From Microbacterium sp. BH-3-3-3 (GTDB lineage Bacteria > Actinomycetota > Actinomycetes > Actinomycetales > Microbacteriaceae): a DNA stretch of 64,000 nucleotides. The notes under the pieces were generated by a model, which did no database searches, was not told the origin of the DNA, and was given only the letters and a program-made list of their open reading frames with translations. The translations under genes were made by a program, and so were the position numbers. Location of the stretch: positions 1,156,151 through 1,220,150 of the forward strand of contig NZ_VEFS01000001.1 in NCBI RefSeq assembly GCF_007679045.1, in the 5' to 3' direction. Positions 59,340 through 64,000 of the stretch are shown here, one piece after another (the first letter of the stretch is position 1; each line of letters starts with the position of its first letter).

Positions 59340-60979
59340 GCGAGCGTCTCGCGCGGGGTTGCGGCATCCGGAGCCGTGTTCGCGAGCACCGGCACGGCCT
59401 CTCCGTCCGGCGCCTCGGCCGCCTGATCGACCGTGCCGTCGGAGATGCCGTCGGTCTCGCCGTCGAAGGTCGGAACCCGAGGGTCGAGGCGCTCGAAGAG
59501 CAGGAAGAGCACGAAGCCGAGACCGCAGCCGATGAACCAGCTGTAGTCGCTCACCCACGACACGTCGAACAGCCCCAGGTCGGCGAAGAGCTTCGGGAAG
59601 ATCGCGATGGCCACCGTGGGCACGCCCGCGGCGATGACGGCCTTGACCGCGTTGGGGTTGAAGCCGTTGCGGTACCAGTAGGGCCCGGCGGGGTCCATCG
59701 TGAACATCGCGTCGACCTTCACCCGCTGGCGCGCGGCGAAGTAGTAGCCGGCGATCAGGATGCCGAACAGGGGCCCGATCAGCGCACCCAGCACGCCCAG
59801 CGAGTAGTGGATCGCGTCGCTGTTGGAGTACCAGTTCCAGGGCATGAGGAAGGTCGAGCCGACCGCGGCGATCATGCCGCCCGCGCGCCACGAGATCTTC
59901 TTCGGGGCGACGTTGGAGAAGTCGAACGCGGGCGAGATGAAGTTCGCGACGATGTTGATGCCGACGGTGGCCGTGACGAAGGTGAGCCCGCCCAGCAGGA
60001 TCGCGAAGGGCGTGTCGATCTGCTCGACCGTCTTGATCGGGTCGGTGATGAGGGATCCGAACACGGGGACCGTGGCCGAGGCGGTGATGACGGTGAGCAG
60101 CGAGAAGAAGACGAAGTTGATCGGCAGTCCCCAGAAGTTGCCCTTCTTCACCGCGGCGAAGCTCTTGCCGTAGCGGGCGAAGTCGCCGAAGTTCAGCATC
60201 GGGCCCGAGAAGTACGACACGACCAGGGCGATCGCGGCGAACATCACCGGGATCGAGGCCCAGAAGTCGAGCTGCACCGTCGACAGGGTGAAGGAGATGT
60301 TCTGGATGCCGGCCTGAGACACGAGGTACACAGCGAGCACGATCATGACGAGGTAGACCGCGGGACCGGCCCAGTCGATGAAGCGGCGGATGACCTCCAT
60401 GCCGTTCCAGAAGAGGAGGAACTGCGCGGTCCACAGGATCGCGTACGAGATCCAGCCGAGCGCCGACAGCCCGGCGAACGACACGTCGAGCAGGGCCGCG
60501 GAACCCGGGATGAACTTGAGGAACACGATGTTCAGCGATTCGGCCGCGAGGAAGGTCTGCACCCCGTACCAGGCGATCGCGATGAGCCCGCGGATGATCG
60601 CGGGGATGTTCGCACCCCGGATGCCGAAGACCACGCGGTTGATGACCGGGAAGGGCACACCCGTCTTCTGGCTGGGCTTGGCGACCATGTTGGCGAAGAC
60701 CTGCACGATGACGATGCCGGCGATCAGCGCCACGAGCACCTGCCACGACTGCAGGCCGAGGGCGAAGAGCGAGCCGGCCGTGACGTAGCCGCCGACGGAG
60801 TGCACGTCGCTCATCCAGAAGGCGAAGATGTTGTAGCTCGACCACCTCTGCTTGCGCAGGGGAGCCAGGTCTTCGTTGGCGAGACGGTCATCGTAGTGCG
60901 GCTTCATGTTGCCGCCCCCGTGGGGGTGGCCGGCGGCCTCCACGAGATCGTGGAGACCGGTGAGCGGGGTGGAAGTCAT
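59336..60979 (-). CDS. NCS1-family allantoin/nucleobase permease
   Basis: Inner-membrane symporter of 547 residues, nucleobase:cation symporter-1 family (PucI/Mhp1/FurE group). The hydrophilic N-terminus has NEDLAPLRKQRWSSYNIFAF, a hallmark of this family, followed by about 12 hydrophobic segments, including FWMSDVHSVGGYVTAGSLFA and RVVFGIRGANIPAIIRGLIA. The cytosolic C-terminus is acidic. It should import allantoin, hydantoin or a purine. ATG at 60979. The racemase gene overlaps its stop (GTGA). Its upstream region has a GlnR-type box and one TGTGAA-N8-TTCACA site covering a -10-like CATAAC. Confidence 0.87.
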   Translation of the reverse strand: MTSTPLTGLHDLVEAAGHPHGGGNMKPHYDDRLANEDLAPLRKQRWSSYNIFAFWMSDVHSVGGYVTAGSLFALGLQSWQVLVALIAGIVIVQVFANMVAKPSQKTGVPFPVINRVVFGIRGANIPAIIRGLIAIAWYGVQTFLAAESLNIVFLKFIPGSAALLDVSFAGLSALGWISYAILWTAQFLLFWNGMEVIRRFIDWAGPAVYLVMIVLAVYLVSQAGIQNISFTLSTVQLDFWASIPVMFAAIALVVSYFSGPMLNFGDFARYGKSFAAVKKGNFWGLPINFVFFSLLTVITASATVPVFGSLITDPIKTVEQIDTPFAILLGGLTFVTATVGINIVANFISPAFDFSNVAPKKISWRAGGMIAAVGSTFLMPWNWYSNSDAIHYSLGVLGALIGPLFGILIAGYYFAARQRVKVDAMFTMDPAGPYWYRNGFNPNAVKAVIAAGVPTVAIAIFPKLFADLGLFDVSWVSDYSWFIGCGLGFVLFLLFERLDPRVPTFDGETDGISDGTVDQAAEAPDGEAVPVLANTAPDAATPRETLA

Positions 60980-61041
60980 GTCATTCCTCTCAGGACGATG
61001 GATGCCACGACGTGGAGTCCGCGGCCGGAGTGGAGCTCTGA

Positions 61042-61061
61042 TGTGAAGTTATGGGTTCACA
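61042..61061. promoter_or_regulatory. TGTGAA-N8-TTCACA operator, permease side
   Basis: A perfect six-base inverted repeat with an 8-base spacer, 62 bases upstream of the permease ATG. It covers a minus-strand -10-like CATAAC (61054-61049). It is paired with the site at 61094-61113, and both probably bind the divergently encoded XRE-cupin regulator. Confidence 0.6.
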
Positions 61062-61072
61062 CTGCCCGGCTG

Positions 61073-61088
61073 GTTTCGCTCGTGTAAC
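61073..61088 (-). promoter_or_regulatory. perfect GlnR-type box upstream of the permease operon
   Basis: On the minus strand it reads GTTAC-N6-GAAAC (61088-61073), about 20-35 bases upstream of the putative -10, the usual place for an activator. It is also nested in a 17-bp palindrome CGCTCGT-GTA-ACGAGCG (61077-61093). Confidence 0.58.
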
Positions 61089-61093
61089 GAGCG

Positions 61094-61113
61094 TGTGAAG
61101 TCGCTCCTTCACG
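61094..61113. promoter_or_regulatory. TGTGAA-N8-TTCACG operator, regulator side
   Basis: This has the same half-sites and spacing as 61042-61061 (one mismatch in the last base). It covers the expected -35 region of the XRE-cupin gene, whose -10 is at 61127, which suits autorepression. Confidence 0.6.
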
Positions 61114-61126
61114 CTTTTCGCCTCCC

Positions 61127-61132
61127 TAGACT
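61127..61132 (+). promoter_or_regulatory. -10 element of the XRE-cupin regulator gene
   Basis: TAGACT lies 6 bases before the ATG at 61139, so the transcript is probably leaderless. Confidence 0.48.
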
Positions 61133-61138
61133 CGGGAC

Positions 61139-61750
61139 ATGTCGCAGCCGCCCCTCGCCGAAGCCACCGCCGTCGAGCCGGATTCGGCGGGCGTCGGGGC
61201 ACGGATCCGCGACCTGCGGCAGGCGCGCGGCATCTCGGCGCGGGCGCTCGCGAAGTCACTCGGCATCTCCCCCAGCGCCGTGTCGCAGATCGAACGCGGA
61301 GTGATGCAGCCGAGCGTCTCGCGCCTGATCGCCATCACCGACGCACTGGGCGTTCCGCTCGTGGCGGCCTTCGACGCGGCATCCGACCGTCCGATCGAAC
61401 CCGTCGGGCCCTCGGGCTTCACGCTGCAGCGCGCCGGGCAGTCGCCCGACATCGTGCTCGACAGCGGGGTGTCGTTCCGCCGGCTCACCCCCGGCACCTC
61501 GCCCGGGGTCGACTACTTCGAATCGATCTACCCGCCCGGAGCCTCGGCCCACGGAGCCGACGGTCTGTTCCACCACGAGGGCTACGAGGTCGGCACCGTC
61601 GTCGCGGGCGAGCTCACCATCGACTTCGAGGCCGAGCGGGTGATCCTGCGTTCGGGCGACGCCATCAGCTACCCCTGCTCGGTCCCGCACCGCCTGCACA
61701 ACACGGGCGAGGCCGACGCCGTGGCGCACTGGTTGATCGTGCACGCCTGA
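61139..61750 (+). CDS. XRE-family regulator with cupin domain, divergent from allantoin permease
   Basis: A 203-residue transcription factor. It has an N-terminal helix-turn-helix (GARIRDLRQARGISARALAK, SPSAVSQIERGVMQPSVSRL; about residues 19-80) and a C-terminal cupin barrel (GADGLFHHEGYEVGTVVAGE, LRSGDAISYPCSVPHRLHNT). It diverges from the permease-racemase operon, with two TGTGAA-N8-TTCAC sites between them, one at each promoter. By this arrangement it is probably a repressor of the permease operon and of itself, relieved by a purine- or allantoin-derived ligand bound in the cupin. The start is supported by the -10 element 6 bases upstream. Confidence 0.87.
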   Translation: MSQPPLAEATAVEPDSAGVGARIRDLRQARGISARALAKSLGISPSAVSQIERGVMQPSVSRLIAITDALGVPLVAAFDAASDRPIEPVGPSGFTLQRAGQSPDIVLDSGVSFRRLTPGTSPGVDYFESIYPPGASAHGADGLFHHEGYEVGTVVAGELTIDFEAERVILRSGDAISYPCSVPHRLHNTGEADAVAHWLIVHA

Positions 61751-61761
61751 CGCGGCGGCCC

Positions 61762-61830
61762 GGGTTGGGGCGGATTCCGCCGTTCGGGGCGCGAATCGCA
61801 CGCCCCAAAGGACGGATCTCGCCCCAAACC
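61762..61830. repeat. family C palindromic repeat
   Basis: About 69 bp with GTTGGGGCGGA, TTCGGGGCGCG, CGCCCCAAAG and CGCCCCAAACC arms lie between the XRE-cupin stop and the uraD promoter. They may serve as terminator for the regulator gene. Confidence 0.82.
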
Positions 61831-61846
61831 TGTGGACGGCGGCCGG

Positions 61847-61867
61847 AATGTTCCCCACAGCAACATC
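61847..61867. promoter_or_regulatory. 21-bp ATGTT-N9-AACAT operator, copy 5
   Basis: This reads AATGTT-CCCCACAG-CAACATC, 40 bases upstream of the -10 element of the urate degradation operon. GCAAC-N6-GACAC (61860-61875) overlaps it as a weak GlnR-like site. Confidence 0.62.
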
Positions 61868-61906
61868 GCCGACACATCCCGCCACAGCGCCGTAACGCGG
61901 TCGGCC

Positions 61907-61912
61907 TAGCGT
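61907..61912 (+). promoter_or_regulatory. -10 element of the urate degradation operon
   Basis: TAGCGT lies 7 bases before the ATG at 61920. The same hexamer and spacing occur in front of allantoinase. It rules against the GTG at 61911 as start, since that codon is inside the -10. Confidence 0.5.
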
Positions 61913-61919
61913 GACCTGC

Positions 61920-62447
61920 ATGCACCTGCACCACTTCCATGCCCTCGACGAGGCGGATGCCACGGCGGTGGTCCGCGTGTGGGCCGACATCCCCGGCTGG
62001 GTCGACGCCGTCGTCGGCGGTCGCCCCTACGCCGACGTCGACGCCCTCGCCGCCTACGCCGGTGACCTCGCTTCGACCTGGTCACCGCAGGACCTCGAGG
62101 CGGCCCTGCACGCCCACCCGCGCATCGGCGCGAAGGTCGCGGGCGACGGCGCTGAAGCGACCGCGTCGCGGCGCGAGCAGGGGTCGATGGCCTCCGCCGC
62201 CGATGACGACGTGGCGGCGATCGCGGCCGGCAACGCCGCCTACGAGGAGCGGTTCGGCCGCGTCTTCCTCATCCGCGCGGCGGGGCGCACGCCCGGCGAG
62301 ATGCGCGCGGAGCTCGAACGACGCCTGTCGAACGACCCCGACGCCGAGACGATCGAGGCGACCCGCCAGCTCGCCGAGATCGCGCTGCTGCGCCTGCGCA
62401 CCACCTTCGCCGACGACGCTCTCGCCGAACCGGAGGCCGCCGAATGA
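61920..62447 (+). CDS. uraD: OHCU decarboxylase
   Basis: 2-oxo-4-hydroxy-4-carboxy-5-ureidoimidazoline decarboxylase, the third step from urate, giving (S)-allantoin. The 175-residue protein has the catalytic His in ALHAHPRIGAKV (His66), the conserved ASRREQGSM and the family segment YEERFGRVFLIRAAGRTPGE. The His-rich start MHLHHFHALDE is typical. Its stop overlaps the next ATG (ATGA). First gene of a three-gene urate-to-allantoin operon. Confidence 0.92.
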   Translation: MHLHHFHALDEADATAVVRVWADIPGWVDAVVGGRPYADVDALAAYAGDLASTWSPQDLEAALHAHPRIGAKVAGDGAEATASRREQGSMASAADDDVAAIAAGNAAYEERFGRVFLIRAAGRTPGEMRAELERRLSNDPDAETIEATRQLAEIALLRLRTTFADDALAEPEAAE

Positions 62448-62764
62448 CGCACCTGACGAGTCACGTGCTCGACGCCACCGCGGGGATTCCCGCCGCCGGC
62501 GTCACCCTCACGCTCGCCCACCGTGGCGGCGCGACGGTCGACACCGCCACCACCGACGCCGACGGGCGGGCGAGCCTCGGCCCCGACCTCCTGGCCGACG
62601 GCGACTACACCCTCACCTTCGCCACCGGCGCGTACTTCCGCGCCCGCGGTGTTCCCTCGTTTCACCCGGAGGTCGTCGTGACCGTCACCGTCGGCGGTGA
62701 GGCGCACCTGCACGTGCCCCTTCTGCTGAGCCCGTTCGCCTATTCGACCTACCGCGGCAGCTGA
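62444..62764 (+). CDS. uraH: 5-hydroxyisourate hydrolase (transthyretin-like)
   Basis: Hydrolyses 5-hydroxyisourate to OHCU, the second step from urate. The 106-residue protein has the N-terminal SHVLDATAGIPAAGV (catalytic His7) and ends in the diagnostic YRGS tetrapeptide. The standard inner motif FHPEVVVTV is present. No signal sequence is seen, so it acts in the cytosol as a tetramer like its relatives. ATG overlaps the uraD stop; the urate hydroxylase gene follows after 8 bases. Confidence 0.94.
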   Translation: MTHLTSHVLDATAGIPAAGVTLTLAHRGGATVDTATTDADGRASLGPDLLADGDYTLTFATGAYFRARGVPSFHPEVVVTVTVGGEAHLHVPLLLSPFAYSTYRGS

Positions 62765-62772
62765 GGAGCGAC

Positions 62773-63957
62773 ATGAAGGTCATCGTCATCGGCGCCGGCG
62801 TCGGCGGCACCTCCGCCGCCCTGGCCCTGCAGAAGCTCGGACACGAGGTCGTCGTATACGACCGCATGCGCGAGAACCGCCCCGTCGGTGCGGCGCTGTC
62901 GCTGTGGTCCAACGGCGTGAAGGTGCTCAACTGGCTCGGCCTCGGCGCCCAGGTGGCAGCCCTCGGCGGCCGCATGGACGACATGGCCTACTACGACGGC
63001 CACACCGGCGACGAGATGTGCCGCTTCAGCCTCGCCCCCGTGACCGCGCAGACCGGGCAGCGCCCCTACCCCGTGGCGCGCGCCGATCTGCAGCAGTTGA
63101 TGATGGATGCCGTGGGCGCCGAGAACATCCGGCTCGGCCGCCAGCTGACCGGGGTCTCCGAGGCAGACGGGGTCGTCACCGCGACCTTCGCCGACGGCTC
63201 CATCGACACCGCTGACCTTCTCATCGGCGCCGACGGCGCCCGCTCGATCGCGCGCGATTACGTGACCGAGCCCGCCGGCATCCGTCCCGAGCGTCGGTAC
63301 TCCGGGTACGTCAACTACAACGGTCTCGTCGCGGCCGACCCGCGCATCGGCCCGCTGGATCAGTGGACCACCTACGTCGGCGACGGCAAGCGCTGCGCCG
63401 TCATGCCCGTCGCCGGCGACCGCTTCTATTTCTTCGTCGACGTGCCCGGGCCCTCGGGTGTCACCGAAGACCGCATGGCCGCCCTTGAGCACGCGTTCGG
63501 CTCGTGGGGCGCCCCCGGCGTGCGCGCTCTGCTCGACGGCATCGACCCCGACGAGTCGCTCAACCGCGTCGAGATCTGGGACATCGACCCGTTCGACACC
63601 TGGGTGCGCGGGCGCGTGGCGATCCTCGGCGACGCCGCGCACAACACCGCCCCCGACATCGGCCAGGGCGCCTGCTCGGCACTCGAAGACAGCTTCGCCC
63701 TCGGCATCGTCTTCGCGACCTCGACTCTCGGCGTCGAGGACTCGCTGAAGCGCTACGAGCGCATCCGCACCGAGCGTGCGGGCGACCTGGTGCTGCGCGC
63801 CCGCAAACGCGCGCACGAAACGCACGCGTTCGACGTGGACACGACCCAGGCCTGGTACGACGGCCTGCGCCGCGAAGACGGCACCGGCGTCATCCGCGGC
63901 ATCGTGGGCAACATCGACGGCAGCCCGGTCGAGCTCGGAGCCAGCGTCCTGGGCTGA
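62773..63957 (+). CDS. hpxO: FAD-dependent urate hydroxylase
   Basis: Flavin monooxygenase that converts urate to 5-hydroxyisourate with NADH and oxygen, replacing uricase. The 394-residue protein has VIVIGAGVGGTSAALALQKL (FAD motif), ALSLWSNGVKVLNWLGL, LLIGADGARSIARDYV, YSGYVNYNGLV and the second FAD motif GRVAILGDAAHNTAPDIGQG. Resemblance to Klebsiella HpxO is clear. ATG at 62773 follows GAGGAGCGAC. No uricase (PucL-type) gene is present. The last 43 bases of the window (63958-64000) hold nothing recognisable. Confidence 0.92.
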   Translation: MKVIVIGAGVGGTSAALALQKLGHEVVVYDRMRENRPVGAALSLWSNGVKVLNWLGLGAQVAALGGRMDDMAYYDGHTGDEMCRFSLAPVTAQTGQRPYPVARADLQQLMMDAVGAENIRLGRQLTGVSEADGVVTATFADGSIDTADLLIGADGARSIARDYVTEPAGIRPERRYSGYVNYNGLVAADPRIGPLDQWTTYVGDGKRCAVMPVAGDRFYFFVDVPGPSGVTEDRMAALEHAFGSWGAPGVRALLDGIDPDESLNRVEIWDIDPFDTWVRGRVAILGDAAHNTAPDIGQGACSALEDSFALGIVFATSTLGVEDSLKRYERIRTERAGDLVLRARKRAHETHAFDVDTTQAWYDGLRREDGTGVIRGIVGNIDGSPVELGASVLG

Positions 63958-64000
63958 GGGCGGCCGTCACGCGCCGCGTGGGCGGTACACAACTCCGGTG

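Noticed and set aside
61911..61919. GTG at 61911 as the OHCU decarboxylase start
   Set aside because: It lies within the -10 hexamer TAGCGT; the ATG at 61920 gives the conserved N-terminus.

Overview
The window is about 70% GC, with dense genes, frequent GTG starts, many ATGA/GTGA start-stop overlaps and the recurring word GGATGCC. This suggests a high-GC actinobacterium, most likely Microbacteriaceae (Microbacterium-like); the genus is an inference. No rRNA, tRNA, CRISPR array or phage genes were seen. The dominant theme is scavenging of nitrogen from purines, allantoin, amides and other small N compounds.

Layout. 1-3.4 kb (minus): a ChvE/MmsAB-type monosaccharide ABC transporter, cut by the left edge. 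3.6-8.1 kb: a MobA-like nucleotidyltransferase diverging from an operon of xdhC, a deaminase-like amidohydrolase, an XRE-cupin regulator and a phthalate-dioxygenase-reductase-like flavoprotein. 8.1-8.76 kb: a large palindromic repeat array. 8.9-15.7 kb: a cytosine-deaminase-like enzyme, a complete taurine/nitrate-type ABC transporter, an FAD oxidase and a creatininase-family amidohydrolase. 15.8-26.1 kb: accessory genes with visible decay, namely an MFS gene with an internal amber codon and an amino-acid ABC transporter beheaded at a repeat array. 26.2-30.9 kb: acetyltransferases, a sarcosine-oxidase-like enzyme, a small toxin-antitoxin-like pair and a luciferase-like monooxygenase. 31.1-43.7 kb: two divergent blocks, a peptide-type ABC transporter with an aminotransferase and an FAD-linked oxidase (minus), and two flavin monooxygenases with an FAD/NAD(P) protein (plus). 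43.8-64 kb: the purine/allantoin core.

The core encodes almost a whole route. Xanthine dehydrogenase (45581-49269) makes urate. HpxO-type urate hydroxylase, HIU hydrolase and OHCU decarboxylase (61920-63957) make allantoin. An NCS1 permease and an allantoin/hydantoin racemase (58503-60979) import and racemise it. Allantoinase, a formamidase, an AtzG-like small protein, an AtzH-AtzE-like fused amidase, a PucG-type aminotransferase and an allantoate-amidohydrolase-like M20 enzyme (51172-58451) degrade it further.

Regulation can be read from the DNA. A 21-bp palindrome of the form ATGTT-N9-AACAT lies in front of five transcription units spread over 53 kb. Perfect or near-perfect GlnR-type boxes (GTTAC-N6-GAAAC) sit at many of the same promoters. 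A pair of TGTGAA-N8-TTCAC sites separates the permease operon from the divergent XRE-cupin regulator. Many promoters appear leaderless, with TANNNT 6-7 bases before the start codon. At least four families of palindromic intergenic repeats are present, and one member of each lies in frame inside a purine/allantoin gene.
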